Notes: generated by a model from the letters alone, not told the origin. Shown: positions 17,300-26,914, counted from the stretch's first letter. The stretch: DNA of 64,000 nt from Hyphomicrobiales bacterium (GCA_900473045.1 UCKS01000023.1:148840-212839), one strand, 5' to 3'. Numbers and translations are program-made.

Positions 17300-20200
17300 C
17301 TATTCGGCTGCGAGCGCCGGATGGTTGATGACGTTGCCGCTGCGCTTGGGGCCTTCCAGCTTGTTCAAGCGCTCCTGCAACTCATTGATCGTCTTGCTCT
17401 GATCGGTGACGATCTCGGTGAGTGCCGCGTTCTCCAGCACTTCCGTTTCCTCATCCTTTTTGCCGACGAAGCGGCCGAAGAGCCTGCCGAGCAGGCGCGA
17501 GAGGTCGTCCATGATCAGGAAGAAGGCCGGCACGACGACAAGCGAAATCACCGTCGAGACGATAATGCCGCCGATCACCGCAATCGCCATCGGCGCACGG
17601 AAGGAGCCGCCTTCGCCAACGCCCAGCGCCGAGGGCAACATGCCCGCCGACATGGCGATCGATGTCATGATGATCGGCCGTGCACGCTTGCGTCCGGCCT
17701 CGATCATGGCTTCCGTCCGCTCCATGCCGCGATGCATCATCTCGATGGCGAAATCCACCAGCAGAATGGCGTTTTTCGTGACGATACCCATCAGCATCAG
17801 GATACCGATCAGCACTGGCATCGACATGGCGTTCTGTGTCACAATCAAGCCGATCGCCACGCCGCCGATAGCGAGCGGCAGCGAGAACAGGATCGTGAAC
17901 GGCTGGATGACATTCTTGAACAGAAGGATCAGCACCACCAGCACCAGCATCAGGCCGAGCAGCATGGCATTGCCGAAGCCCGCTTCCATTTCCGCCTGAA
18001 CTTCGGCGTCACCACTTTCGAGGAACTCGACACCGGCAGGCAGCTTGGTTTCCTTGGCGATCTCCTTGAAGCGGTCCGAGGCCGTGTTCAGGGCTACACC
18101 GATCGGCAGGTCCGCGCCCATGGTGACGACGCGGTTGCGGTCGTAACGCTTGATCGAGCTTGGGCCTTCCGAATAGTTGATATCGGCAACGGTCGAGATC
18201 GGCACCAGCGCACCGGCCGCCGTCTGAACCTTCAGATTGCGGATGGCGGCGAGATCGGTGCGGAAATTCGTATCCACCTGGACGCGGATCGGAATCTGCC
18301 GGTCATCGAGCGAAATCTTCGTCAGCGCCGCATCGATATCGCCGATCGTGGCGACGCGAACGACGTCGGCGATCTGCGAGGTCATGATGCCGAGACGCGA
18401 CATCTGGTCGGCGCGCGGACGGATCTGCAGCTCAGGCCGCGGCAAGGCACCGTCCGGGCTGACATTGGCGAGCAGCGGCTCGTTGCGCAGGTTGGCTTCC
18501 AGCATGGCAACGGCCGTGTTCAGGGCGGCGTCGCTCTTCGAGAGAAGATTGAACGAAAGGTCGCGTTCGCCACGGTCGTTGAGCTTCAGGATGCGCACGT
18601 CCGGAATGGAGCGAACGGCGGCATAAACCTGCTTTTCGATTTCGGCCTGCGGGATGATGCGGCCGGCCGGCGGCAATTTCGGCAGATACTGTCCGATCAC
18701 CGGTAGGCGGCCGAAAACGTCGTTGACCACCTTGTTGAGCAGGGAATGATCAAGCTTTTTCAGCATGACGGTGATCGTCGCGCGGCGCAGTTCGAGGTCG
18801 CCCTTCGGCGAGGCGCCGCCGAGAACGAAGATGCCTGCCACGCCGTTGAGATCCTTGATGCGGGCGTAGATTTCTTCCGTCGTTTTGTCGGTGTCTTCCA
18901 GCCGTGCATCCGGCGGCAGTTCGACGGACAGAACGATGCGCGACGCGTCCTCGGTCGGCAGGAAGCTGCCGGGAACGGTCATCAAAAGCATGACCGATCC
19001 GATAACGAAACCGATGGCGGCAAGCATCGTTGCATAACGCATGTACCAGCGCCGGGTGGTCGTGCTGACCAGCCAGGTATAACCGCGCATGATTGCGCCA
19101 TCGCTATCATCGTGATGACCGTCACCGTCGCTGGATTTCATCAGATAGGCGGCCATCAACGGTGTGATCAACCGCGCGACCATCAGCGAGAAGAACACCG
19201 AGACCGCGACCGTCAGGCCGAACTGGATGAAGTATTGTCCGGGAATGCCGGGCATGAAGGATACCGGCACGAACACCGCGATGATCGTGAACGTCGTCGC
19301 GATCACGGCAAGGCCGATTTCGTCGGCGGCTTCGATCGCGGCCTTGTAGGGCGATTTGCCCATCTTGATGTGCCGGGCGATATTCTCGATCTCGACGATG
19401 GCGTCATCGACGAGAATACCGGTCGCCAGCGTCAACGCGAGGAAGCTCACCAGGTTCAGTGAGAAACCCAGCATGTCCATGACCCAGAAGGTCGGAATGG
19501 CCGACAGCGGCAGTGCCATGGCTGAGATCAGCGTCGCGCGCCAATTGCGCAGGAACAGCATGACCACGGCAACGGCGAGCAGGGCGCCTTCGAGCAGCGT
19601 ATGGATCGCCGCTTCGTAGTTGCCATAGGTGTAGTAGACGGAATCATCGACCAGTTCGATCGACACGTCCGGATTTTTCGCCCGCAGTTCCGTCAGCGTC
19701 TTTCCGACGGTTTCGGCGACCGAGACTTCGCTGGCTCCCTTGGCGCGGAAGACGGCGAAGGTCACGACCGGCGTGCTGTTGAAGCGTGAGAACGACTTCG
19801 GCTCTTCGTATGTATCGGTCACCTTGCCAAGTTCGGAAAGGCGGACGAACCTGCCGTTCGGCATGGCGATCATCGTGTTCGCCAGACCTTCGACCGAGCG
19901 CGCGTCACCGAGTGTGCGGATCGCCTGCTCGCTGCCGCCGACCTGACCACGGCCGGAGCCGAGGTCGGTGTTCATCTTGCGCAACTGGTTGTTCACGTCC
20001 GAGGCGGTGATGCCGTAGGAGTTCAGGCGGGCATCGTTCAGTTCGACGCGAACTTCGCGGTCCGCCCCGCCGTAACGGTCGATCCGGCCGATGCCGGACT
20101 TGCCCTGAAGCGCGCGTTTGACCGTGTCGTCGACGAACCAGGAGATTTCCTCAAGCGTCATGCCTGGAGAGGAGACGGCGAAGGTCTGGATCGCCTGACC

Positions 20201-20602
20201 TTCGACATCGACCTTGGAGACGATCGGCTCTTCCACCGAGGCCGGCAGGTCGCCGCGGATGCGGTCGATCGCGTCCTTGGTGTCCTGAACGGCCTGATTG
20301 GTCGGCACGTCCATCATGAACATCACGGCGGTGTTGGAAACCCCGTCGCTGATGGTCGAGGTGACGTGATCGACGCCGGAAATACCGGCAACGGCATCCT
20401 CGATTTCCTTGGTGACCTGCGATTCAAGCTCCGCCGGTGCCGCTCCGCTCTGGGCGACGCTGATCGAGACGATCGGCACGTCGATATTGGGGAAGCGCGT
20501 GATCGGCAGCGTGTTGAAGGATGAGTATCCAAGGTACATCAACAACACGAAGGCGAGGATCGGCGCAATCGGATTGCGAATTGCCCAAGCTGAAAAGTTC
20601 AT
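17300..20602 (-). CDS. RND efflux pump inner-membrane transporter (HAE1 family)
   Basis: This is a proton-driven tripartite efflux pump protein, 1100 residues. It starts with the family pattern MNFSAWAIRNPIAPILAFVL, followed by a large periplasmic loop. The adjacent membrane-embedded acidic pair LVDDAIVEIENI is used for proton relay. Twelve membrane segments are expected, and a hydrophilic tail of about 60 residues with a coiled region (TINELQERLNKLE) ends the protein. The gene for the periplasmic adaptor lies 13 nt upstream. No outer-membrane channel gene is present, so a TolC-like protein elsewhere is needed. The substrate is unknown. Confidence 0.95.
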   Translation of the reverse strand: MNFSAWAIRNPIAPILAFVLLMYLGYSSFNTLPITRFPNIDVPIVSISVAQSGAAPAELESQVTKEIEDAVAGISGVDHVTSTISDGVSNTAVMFMMDVPTNQAVQDTKDAIDRIRGDLPASVEEPIVSKVDVEGQAIQTFAVSSPGMTLEEISWFVDDTVKRALQGKSGIGRIDRYGGADREVRVELNDARLNSYGITASDVNNQLRKMNTDLGSGRGQVGGSEQAIRTLGDARSVEGLANTMIAMPNGRFVRLSELGKVTDTYEEPKSFSRFNSTPVVTFAVFRAKGASEVSVAETVGKTLTELRAKNPDVSIELVDDSVYYTYGNYEAAIHTLLEGALLAVAVVMLFLRNWRATLISAMALPLSAIPTFWVMDMLGFSLNLVSFLALTLATGILVDDAIVEIENIARHIKMGKSPYKAAIEAADEIGLAVIATTFTIIAVFVPVSFMPGIPGQYFIQFGLTVAVSVFFSLMVARLITPLMAAYLMKSSDGDGHHDDSDGAIMRGYTWLVSTTTRRWYMRYATMLAAIGFVIGSVMLLMTVPGSFLPTEDASRIVLSVELPPDARLEDTDKTTEEIYARIKDLNGVAGIFVLGGASPKGDLELRRATITVMLKKLDHSLLNKVVNDVFGRLPVIGQYLPKLPPAGRIIPQAEIEKQVYAAVRSIPDVRILKLNDRGERDLSFNLLSKSDAALNTAVAMLEANLRNEPLLANVSPDGALPRPELQIRPRADQMSRLGIMTSQIADVVRVATIGDIDAALTKISLDDRQIPIRVQVDTNFRTDLAAIRNLKVQTAAGALVPISTVADINYSEGPSSIKRYDRNRVVTMGADLPIGVALNTASDRFKEIAKETKLPAGVEFLESGDAEVQAEMEAGFGNAMLLGLMLVLVVLILLFKNVIQPFTILFSLPLAIGGVAIGLIVTQNAMSMPVLIGILMLMGIVTKNAILLVDFAIEMMHRGMERTEAMIEAGRKRARPIIMTSIAMSAGMLPSALGVGEGGSFRAPMAIAVIGGIIVSTVISLVVVPAFFLIMDDLSRLLGRLFGRFVGKKDEETEVLENAALTEIVTDQSKTINELQERLNKLEGPKRSGNVINHPALAAE

Positions 20603-20615
20603 GCCGCTCTTCCCG

Positions 20616-21806
20616 TCAATTGGTCGCCGTGGCGGCGGATGTCACCGGATTGATCTTGTCGCCGTCGCGCACATAGGCGCCGGCCTTGGCAACCACCTTG
20701 TCACCGGGCTTCAGACCCGTGGTGATCTCGATGAATTCGCCATCCTGAATGCCTGTCGTCACTGTCGTCAGGTGAACAACGCCGTCCTCGACCCTGCGCA
20801 CGATCGTCTCTGTGCTGCCAACGGTAACAGCTGTCAGCGGCAGCACGATGGCCTGCTTTTCCTCGACGATGATCTGGGCATCGGCATACATGCCGACGCG
20901 GGCTTTTTCCGGTTCGTTCAGCGAAATATAGACGGCGCCCAGGCGGGTCTGGGCATCGATCATCGGTGAAATCAACCGGACCTTTCCGTCGATCCGGGTC
21001 TTGCCATCGGCAAGCGTCACCACGGCTCTCTGATCGATCGCTAGCTTGATGAGGTCGGCCTCGTTGATATCGGCCCGCATTTCCAGTTCGCCGTCGCGAA
21101 TGATGGTGAACAGGGGTTCGCCGGTGCCATTGGCAATGGCGCCAACCTTGGCGGTCTTTGCTGATACGATGCCGCTGACTGGTGATTTGACCTCGGTGCG
21201 GGCGAGACGGAGGTCCAGATCCGACATCTGGGCTTCGACGACTTTGATTTCGGCATTGGCGACGGAGATGAACTGCTGGGCCGAGTTGACCCGCGCCAGG
21301 GCGGCAGTCGCGGCTGCCTTCTCCTGATCCCGCTGGGCGGTGGAAATGGAACCAGCTTCCGAGAGCTTCTTTGACCGTTCGCTGACGCGTACAGCTTCCT
21401 CGGCATTGGCCTGAGCTTCCGCCAGCAGTGCCTGATATTGCGCAAGCGACGCATTTGCCTTGGCAAGGCTGGCGGCATACTGGCTCTTCTGCAGGAGCAG
21501 CATGTCCTCGTTCAAGACTACGAGCGTGCTGTCGGCCTCGACCCGGTCGCCAACATCGGCGTTCAGCGTGCGGATCGACAACCCGTCGACCAGAGGCGAG
21601 ACATAGGTTTCTTCGACTGCCTTGATGGCGCCGGTTGCGACGACACGGTCGATGACCGGTTTGTTCTCGACCTGGGTTACGACGATGGACGGCAATGTCT
21701 GCGTGACTTTCGGCGCGGCGGCCTCCTGCGCGAATGCGGTGCCGGACAGCAACGCCAGCAAAAGGGCAGTGGAAATTCCAAACGCAAACGTCTTGTTACG
21801 GGCCAT
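20616..21806 (-). CDS. RND efflux periplasmic adaptor (membrane fusion protein)
   Basis: This is the adaptor linking the RND pump to an outer-membrane channel, about 396 residues. A signal peptide (MARNKTFAFGISTALLLALL to AFAQ) is followed by a barrel-sandwich hybrid with a long coiled hairpin (residues about 100-190, rich in Ala and Glu) and a beta-barrel with GDKVVAKAGAYVRDGDKI at the end. The ATG at 21806 has GAGGGAAG upstream and starts the signal peptide. A longer open frame to 21935 has no support. It is transcribed first, with the pump gene 13 nt behind. Confidence 0.93.
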   Translation of the reverse strand: MARNKTFAFGISTALLLALLSGTAFAQEAAAPKVTQTLPSIVVTQVENKPVIDRVVATGAIKAVEETYVSPLVDGLSIRTLNADVGDRVEADSTLVVLNEDMLLLQKSQYAASLAKANASLAQYQALLAEAQANAEEAVRVSERSKKLSEAGSISTAQRDQEKAAATAALARVNSAQQFISVANAEIKVVEAQMSDLDLRLARTEVKSPVSGIVSAKTAKVGAIANGTGEPLFTIIRDGELEMRADINEADLIKLAIDQRAVVTLADGKTRIDGKVRLISPMIDAQTRLGAVYISLNEPEKARVGMYADAQIIVEEKQAIVLPLTAVTVGSTETIVRRVEDGVVHLTTVTTGIQDGEFIEITTGLKPGDKVVAKAGAYVRDGDKINPVTSAATATN

Positions 21807-22169
21807 CGGCTCACTTCCCTCGAATTCCGGATAATCAGTTCGCTGACGCCGAAGACCTTGCTGGAAGGGCTTGTCGCCGTCATGTGCTGGAAGGGAAGGA
21901 AATAACGCGTCGATAGCAATTACGTTACGCGTCAATTTTCTCCCGCATCCTCCTCAGAATGCCTCAGGCTCTATTTAGTTAGGCCCTTTCGGCTATGCAA
22001 GATGATAGAAATAAAGAATGGTGCCTCATTATTTTATTTGTTGGGTGCCATCAATGCAACTTCTGTTTTATGTCTTTTTGTTGCGCATAAGTGTTTTTTA
22101 AGTGTCGTAAACGAGAAACGCGCGGAACCAGCCCGCGCGTTTCTTTGTCAAAAAGTATTATAAAAACCC
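21807..22169. other. Intergenic region before the RND operon
   Basis: This 363 bp gap lies between the adaptor start and the end of the upstream SBP gene. It is AT-rich between 21960 and 22110. The heptamer ACGCGTC occurs twice, at 21905-21911 and 21927-21933, with a TTACGTTACG stretch between, a possible binding site for a repressor of the pump. No regulator gene is adjacent. A terminator for the SBP gene is listed separately. No ORF is convincing. Confidence 0.45.
22115..22143 (-). terminator. Terminator after the NMT1-type SBP gene
   Basis: GAAACGCGCGG (22115-22125) and CCGCGCGTTTC (22133-22143) form an 11-bp stem with a 7-nt loop. On the minus strand it is followed by TCGTTTACG, a modest T-rich tail. 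It lies 26 nt beyond the stop codon of the SBP gene. Confidence 0.7.
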
Positions 22170-23162
22170 CTACTTGAGAGCGGCGTCGGTAATTTCATGC
22201 GTGAAGGCACCGACCGGTTCCTTGCTGATAACGGGATCGGAACCGCCCTTCAGCAGCGAAGCAACGGTGCGTTTGTAGTCGGCATCATCCAGCGCGCCAT
22301 TCGAGCCCGCCGTCAGTTTGGCAACTTCGCTCATCATGCGCTTCTGGTGTTCTTCCGTCTGGGCGCCGGTGGCGTCGTTTTCAAGAACGATGCCGGCCGC
22401 TTCGTCGGTATGCTCTTCGGCATATTTCCAGCCCTTCATCGAAGCACGGACAAACTTGACCATCTTTTCCTTGAAGGCCGGATCCTTGAGCTTGTCTTCC
22501 AGTGCGTACAGGCCGTCTTCCAGCGTTGCGACGCCCTGGTCCTGATACTTGAAGACCACAAGGTCTTCCGGCTTGATGCCGGCGTCGATGACCTGCCAGT
22601 ATTCGTTATAGGTCATGGTGGAGATACATGCCGCCTGCTTCTGGATCAGCGGATCGACGTTGAAGCCCTGCTTCAGGACCGTGACGCCATCCGGGCCACC
22701 ATCGGTCTTGAGGCCGAGCTGGCTCATCCAGGAGAGGAACGGATATTCGTTGCCGAAGAACCAGACGCCCAGCGTCTTGCCCTTGAAATCGGCAGGCGAA
22801 GCGACACCGGATTCCTTCAGGCAGGTCAGCATCATGCCGGATGTTTTGAAGGGCTGGGCGATGTTGACGAGCGCTACGCCCTTTTCGCGGGTCGCAAGGG
22901 CAGAAGGCATCCAGTCGACGACCACGTCGGCACCACCACCGGCGATGACCTGCGGAGGCGCGATGTCAGGGCCGCCCGGCTTGATCTCGACATCAAGGCC
23001 TTCGGCTTCATAAAAGCCCTTGTCCTTGGCGACGTAATAGCCGGCGAACTGGGCCTGCGTGACCCATTTCAACTGCAGTACCACCTTGTCGGCGGCCATG
23101 GCATGGAATGCGGACAGCGAAAAGGCGCTTGCCAGCAGCAATGATGCAAGTCTCGTCTTCAT
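22170..23162 (-). CDS. ABC transporter substrate-binding protein, NMT1/THI5-like
   Basis: This is a periplasmic receptor of 330 residues with a signal peptide (MKTRLASLLLASAF to HAMAA). The mature start KVVLQLKWVTQAQFAGYYVAKDKGFYEAEGL is diagnostic of the NMT1/THI5 (SsuA/ThiY) class, which binds pyrimidine-like and related small ligands. The gene is at the end of an ABC cassette that sits beside the pyrimidine-degradation genes, so a pyrimidine or its derivative is the best guess. The ATG at 23162 starts the signal peptide; extra upstream codons are not supported. Confidence 0.9.
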   Translation of the reverse strand: MKTRLASLLLASAFSLSAFHAMAADKVVLQLKWVTQAQFAGYYVAKDKGFYEAEGLDVEIKPGGPDIAPPQVIAGGGADVVVDWMPSALATREKGVALVNIAQPFKTSGMMLTCLKESGVASPADFKGKTLGVWFFGNEYPFLSWMSQLGLKTDGGPDGVTVLKQGFNVDPLIQKQAACISTMTYNEYWQVIDAGIKPEDLVVFKYQDQGVATLEDGLYALEDKLKDPAFKEKMVKFVRASMKGWKYAEEHTDEAAGIVLENDATGAQTEEHQKRMMSEVAKLTAGSNGALDDADYKRTVASLLKGGSDPVISKEPVGAFTHEITDAALK

Positions 23163-23243
23163 GTCAGTTCCCTTTTTGTTATGCCGGCCCGACGCGAGCC
23201 GGCGGCTTTTTTGTTGTGCCCGTCCACCGCGGACAGGCATTTC

Positions 23244-24116
23244 TTAAGCCGTCCGTGAATTTCGCACGGACGGATGCCAGAACGTGACAGCCCGCTCGAT
23301 CAGCGCGACTATCCCGTAAAAGGCGGAGCCAGCCACCGCCGCGACGGCGATTTCGGCCCAAACCATATCGACATTCATGCGGCCCACTTCGGTGGAGATC
23401 CGGAACCCCATGCCGACGATCGGGGTGCCGAAGAATTCGGCGACGATGGCACCAATCAGCGCCAAGGTGGAGTTGATCTTGAGCGCATTGAAGATGAAAG
23501 GCCATGCTGCCGGCAGACGCAATTTGACGAGCGTCTGAAACCAGCTGGCGGCATAGGTGTGCATCAGGTCCCGCTCCATCGAGCTGGCTGCGGCCAGCCC
23601 AGAGACCGTGTTCACCAGCATCGGAAAGAAGGTCATGATGACGACGACTGCGACCTTCGACTGCCAGTCGAAACCGAACCACATGACCATGATCGGCGCG
23701 ACGCCGATAACGGGCAGGGCGGAGACGAAATTGCCGAGCGGCAAAAGCCCCTTCTGCAGGAAGGGCGAGCGGTCGATGGCGATGGCGACGAGGAAGCCGA
23801 GGCTGCAGCCCAGCGTATAGCCGATGATTACGGCCTTCAGGAAGGTCTGCTGGAAATCGGCCCAGAGTATTGGCACGGAGTTGATCAACCGTGTCCAGAT
23901 CATCGAGGGTGGCGGCAAAAGGACCGAGGGAACGTTGAACCCGCGCACCGCGCCTTCCCACAGAACCAGGATGCTGATGCCGAACAGCAGCGGCACGGCA
24001 AGGCGAACCGCCCGGTTGGCCGAGACATTCCTGAACTTCCGGCGCACGAGCCATTCATTGGTTGCCCAGGCCGCAATCCAGAAGGCTATGGCGCCGAACA
24101 GAATACCGGAATTCAT
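23244..24116 (-). CDS. ABC transporter permease (SsuC/ThiX type)
   Basis: This is one of two inner-membrane permeases of the NMT1-type importer. It has 290 residues, six or seven hydrophobic segments, and an EAA-like loop (MHTYAASWFQTLVKLRLPAAWPF). Its start overlaps the stop of the next upstream permease gene by 4 nt, and the SBP gene follows 81 nt downstream. The paired permeases suggest a heterodimeric channel. The substrate is unproven but is inferred from the neighbouring pyrimidine genes. Confidence 0.92.
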   Translation of the reverse strand: MNSGILFGAIAFWIAAWATNEWLVRRKFRNVSANRAVRLAVPLLFGISILVLWEGAVRGFNVPSVLLPPPSMIWTRLINSVPILWADFQQTFLKAVIIGYTLGCSLGFLVAIAIDRSPFLQKGLLPLGNFVSALPVIGVAPIMVMWFGFDWQSKVAVVVIMTFFPMLVNTVSGLAAASSMERDLMHTYAASWFQTLVKLRLPAAWPFIFNALKINSTLALIGAIVAEFFGTPIVGMGFRISTEVGRMNVDMVWAEIAVAAVAGSAFYGIVALIERAVTFWHPSVRNSRTA

Positions 24117-24997
24117 GGCTTGATCCCCATGCGTTTGAGGACGGCGGTATGGGCAAAGCCGACGATGACGACAAGCGTTGCGGCAAGAGCCGCCGCCATG
24201 AACAGAGCCGACCAGATCTGCACCGTCTGGCCGTAATAGGAGCCGGCAAGCAGGCGGGCGCCGAGACCGGAGACGGCCCCGGTCGGCAGCTCGCCGACGA
24301 TCGCACCAACCAGCGAGATGGCGACGGCGACCTTCAGCGAGGCGAAGAGATAGGGCATGGACGACGGCCAGCGCAGTTTCCAGAAGGTCTGCGCCGGGCT
24401 GGCATAATAGGTGTGCATGAGGTCGAGCTGGATCTGCTCCGGGCTGCGCAACCCCTTCACCATGCCGACGACGATCGGGAAGAAACTGAGATAGGTGGAG
24501 ATCAGCGCCTTTGGTAGCAGCCCGGATATACCGATGGCGTTCAGCACGACGATGATCATCGGGGCGATGGCAAGGATGGGGATGGTCTGGCTGGCGATGA
24601 CCCAGGGCATCAGCGAGCGGTCCATGGCACGGTTATGGACGATGCCGACGGCGAGCAAGATGCCGAGCACGGTGCCGATGCCGAAGCCGAGCAGCGTCGC
24701 CGAGAGCGTGATCCAGGCATGGTAGACAAGGCTGCGCTTGGAGGTGATCGGCATCAGGAATGTCGTGTTCCAGATTTCGGCGATCACCTGATGAGGGGCG
24801 GGAAGCACCGGCCGTTGCTGGAACATGGTTTTCGGCAGGATTTCCGAGAAGGTTATTTCGGTTCCGGCGCGGGCGGCGGTATCGCGCTCGAACGGTGCGT
24901 TGAGGAAGACCACCGCCACATACCAGATGACCAGGACGGCAAGGAGGATGACGCCCACCGGCATGATCCTGTCTTTGAAAAGGTTCGGCTTTTCCAT
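24113..24997 (-). CDS. ABC transporter permease (SsuC/ThiX type), second copy
   Basis: This is the second permease of the importer, 294 residues, with an N-terminal membrane anchor, a periplasmic loop of about 50 residues (RAGTEITFSEILPKTMF) and a typical permease core with the EAA-like loop MHTYYASPAQTFWKLRWPSSM. The ATG at 24997 has aggaaagg upstream; a TTG two codons earlier is an alternative. It overlaps the downstream permease gene and lies 2 nt after the EamA-like gene. Confidence 0.92.
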   Translation of the reverse strand: MEKPNLFKDRIMPVGVILLAVLVIWYVAVVFLNAPFERDTAARAGTEITFSEILPKTMFQQRPVLPAPHQVIAEIWNTTFLMPITSKRSLVYHAWITLSATLLGFGIGTVLGILLAVGIVHNRAMDRSLMPWVIASQTIPILAIAPMIIVVLNAIGISGLLPKALISTYLSFFPIVVGMVKGLRSPEQIQLDLMHTYYASPAQTFWKLRWPSSMPYLFASLKVAVAISLVGAIVGELPTGAVSGLGARLLAGSYYGQTVQIWSALFMAAALAATLVVIVGFAHTAVLKRMGIKP

Positions 24998-24999
24998 GC

Positions 25000-25335
25000 T
25001 CAAGCCTTTCCTGCCGTGGGCATCAGCATCAGCCCCATCGACACGACGCCCAAGGCGACGCCGGCGAGTTGCGGCAAGGTCATGCGCTCGCCGAAGACTG
25101 CAAAGGCGATGACATTGACCAGCAGCAACTGGGCGATAGCCGAGGCCGAAATGGCAAGCCCAAGCCCACCCTCGCGCATCAAGCGAACCATCATCAGGTT
25201 ACCGAGGCAATAGAGGCCGAGCGAAAAGAGCAGGATCAGGATGTTGTTGCTGGAGACGTAATAGCGCGACGCCGTTGCAGCGCTGAGGAAGATGGCCATG
25301 GAGGCGGAGAGCCAGAGGATGAAGGAGAGGTTCAT
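25000..25335 (-). CDS. Small EamA/SMR-like four-helix transporter
   Basis: This is a 111-residue membrane protein with four predicted helices, in the size class of SMR or half-EamA transporters. The C-terminal part (FAVFGERMTLPQLAGVALGVVSMGLMLM) resembles the conserved EamA end. A conserved membrane Glu at the SMR position near residue 14 is absent, so it is not a typical quaternary ammonium pump. It lies between a GNAT gene and the ABC permeases and overlaps the GNAT gene by ATGA. Its role in the cluster is unknown. Confidence 0.75.
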   Translation of the reverse strand: MNLSFILWLSASMAIFLSAATASRYYVSSNNILILLFSLGLYCLGNLMMVRLMREGGLGLAISASAIAQLLLVNVIAFAVFGERMTLPQLAGVALGVVSMGLMLMPTAGKA

Positions 25336-25802
25336 GACGCTACTCCTTCCCGATGACGCCACTGGAAGAGGATGTCCGGCAAGTTCTCCTCATTGTCACC
25401 GCCAGTTCTCTTCAGCTCCAGAAAATTCTCACGGCGATAAAATCGCTGAGCGTCCTTGTTTTGGTCAAATGTCCAGAGGTTGAGTTGGTCTGGAAAAAGT
25501 GCCTTTGCATGGTCGATCAGGCTTTTGCCAAGTCTCTCCCGCCGGTAATCAGGACGAACATAAAGGGCCGTGACATAGGCGTCGTCGGACAGTGCCATGA
25601 ACGCACAAACCTTGCCATCGACATCGGCGACCTTGACCTGGCGTTCTCGATAGACGACGTCGCTGTAATATCGTTCGACATCCTCGTGATCGTGGACGCG
25701 TGGCATCCAGCCGGTTTCGTCAATCCAACCGTTGAGGATCGCAGAACATGCCGGCATGTCGGCTTTGTCTGCATCCCTGATGATACATGTCCTACTCATC
25801 AT
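25332..25802 (-). CDS. GNAT family N-acetyltransferase
   Basis: This predicted acetyltransferase has 156 residues. It has the GNAT layout: RDADKADMPACSAILN at the start, the acetyl-CoA pyrophosphate loop VRPDYRRERLGKSLIDHAK in the middle, and the C-terminal LWTFDQNKDAQRFYRRENF. The substrate is unknown. It overlaps the upstream ATP-binding gene by 11 nt and the downstream EamA-like gene by 4 nt, so it belongs to the ABC operon. A second ATG one codon later could be the true start. Confidence 0.88.
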   Translation of the reverse strand: MMSRTCIIRDADKADMPACSAILNGWIDETGWMPRVHDHEDVERYYSDVVYRERQVKVADVDGKVCAFMALSDDAYVTALYVRPDYRRERLGKSLIDHAKALFPDQLNLWTFDQNKDAQRFYRRENFLELKRTGGDNEENLPDILFQWRHREGVAS

Positions 25803-26640
25803 AGCTATGCCCCGCCCTCAATCCCTCGCGCACACGATGGGCGATCTGCAGGAATTCCGGGGTTTCGCGGATGCCGAGCGGGCGTTCGCGTGGCAGGGTC
25901 GATTCGATGATGTCGGTGACGCGGCCGGGGCGGGGGCTCATGACGACGATCTTGGTGGAGAGATAGACGGCTTCGGGGATCGAGTGGGTGACGAAGCAGA
26001 TCGTCTTGTTGGTGCGGTCCCAGAGTTTCAAGAGCTGTTCGTTGAGGTGATCGCGGACAATTTCGTCGAGTGCACCGAACGGTTCGTCCATCAGGAGAAG
26101 GTCGGCATCGAAGGCCAGCGCCCTTGCGATCGAGGCACGCTGCTGCATACCGCCCGAGAGCTGCCAGGGGAATTTCTTGCCGAAGCCCGTCAGGTTGACC
26201 AGTTCCAGGGTGCGATCGATCCGCGCCTTCTGGTCAGCGGCGCTGTAGCTCATGATTTCCAACGGTAGGGCGATGTTCTTTTCGATGGTGCGCCAGGGGT
26301 AGAGGGCGGCGGCCTGGAAGACATAACCGTAGGATCGGTTCTTGCGGGCATCTTCGGGCGTCGTGCCGTTGACGGTGATCGCGCCGGAAGTCGGCTTTTC
26401 CAGATCGGCGATGACGCGCAGGAAGGTGGTCTTGCCGCAGCCGGAGGGGCCGATGAAAGAGACGAAATCGCCCTTGTTGACGTCGAGATTGACGCCGGTC
26501 AGCGCATTGACCGGGCCATCATTGGTCTCGAAGGTGAGGCCGAGATCGCGGGCCGAAACGACGGATGCAGGTGTGATTGTCATTGTGTCCGGTGCGCTCC
26601 GCCCTGAATGCCATTGGCTGGAAGTTTGATGTGACGTCAT
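25792..26640 (-). CDS. ABC transporter ATP-binding protein (SsuB/ThiZ type)
   Basis: This is the ATPase of the NMT1-type importer. Walker A GPSGCGKTTFLR, signature LSGGMQQRASIARAL and Walker B LLLMDEPFGALDE are clear. It is the first gene of the cassette on the minus strand. The start is ambiguous. ATG 26640 has a GGAGG site 11 nt away and adds a short polar leader (MTSHQTSSQWHSG). ATG 26583 begins close to the homology but has a weaker site. I prefer 26640, giving 282 residues. Confidence 0.9.
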   Translation of the reverse strand: MTSHQTSSQWHSGRSAPDTMTITPASVVSARDLGLTFETNDGPVNALTGVNLDVNKGDFVSFIGPSGCGKTTFLRVIADLEKPTSGAITVNGTTPEDARKNRSYGYVFQAAALYPWRTIEKNIALPLEIMSYSAADQKARIDRTLELVNLTGFGKKFPWQLSGGMQQRASIARALAFDADLLLMDEPFGALDEIVRDHLNEQLLKLWDRTNKTICFVTHSIPEAVYLSTKIVVMSPRPGRVTDIIESTLPRERPLGIRETPEFLQIAHRVREGLRAGHSYDE

Positions 26641-26914
26641 TCGGCTTTCTGCCTCCGATAGTCGTACTTCATATTTTTTGAATGGGGTATGCTGCGCGCG
26701 ATATCGCTGCCGGGGAGGTGCGGAAAGGTCTGCCGGACCAGCCCTTGTCTGCGGTGATCGCATGCGCCGATCCGAACGCGCAGGAAAGCGTCGTGCTGTT
26801 GTTGGAGCAGGAGGCTCCCGTGTCGCTGTAATTCCGGTGTTGCGTGAGCGGGCTCATCATGCCGTCCTTGGCCCGCCGGCCGGCGACAGAGCGCTATGCT
26901 GGATGGGGGACACA

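Noticed and set aside
22124..22143. GGAAC near 22124 as an EcfG promoter
   Set aside because: CGTT follows at the wrong spacing and the sequence is part of a terminator stem.
26632..26639. TGACGTCA palindrome at the ABC ATPase start
   Set aside because: It matches the pair near smoF, but an 8-bp palindrome is common and here overlaps a start codon. Probably chance.
26641..26914. Small minus-strand frames of 60-95 codons between the ABC ATPase and the secreted protein
   Set aside because: No ribosome site, no recognisable domain, and several overlapping frames are open at once. Treated as upstream region of the ABC operon.
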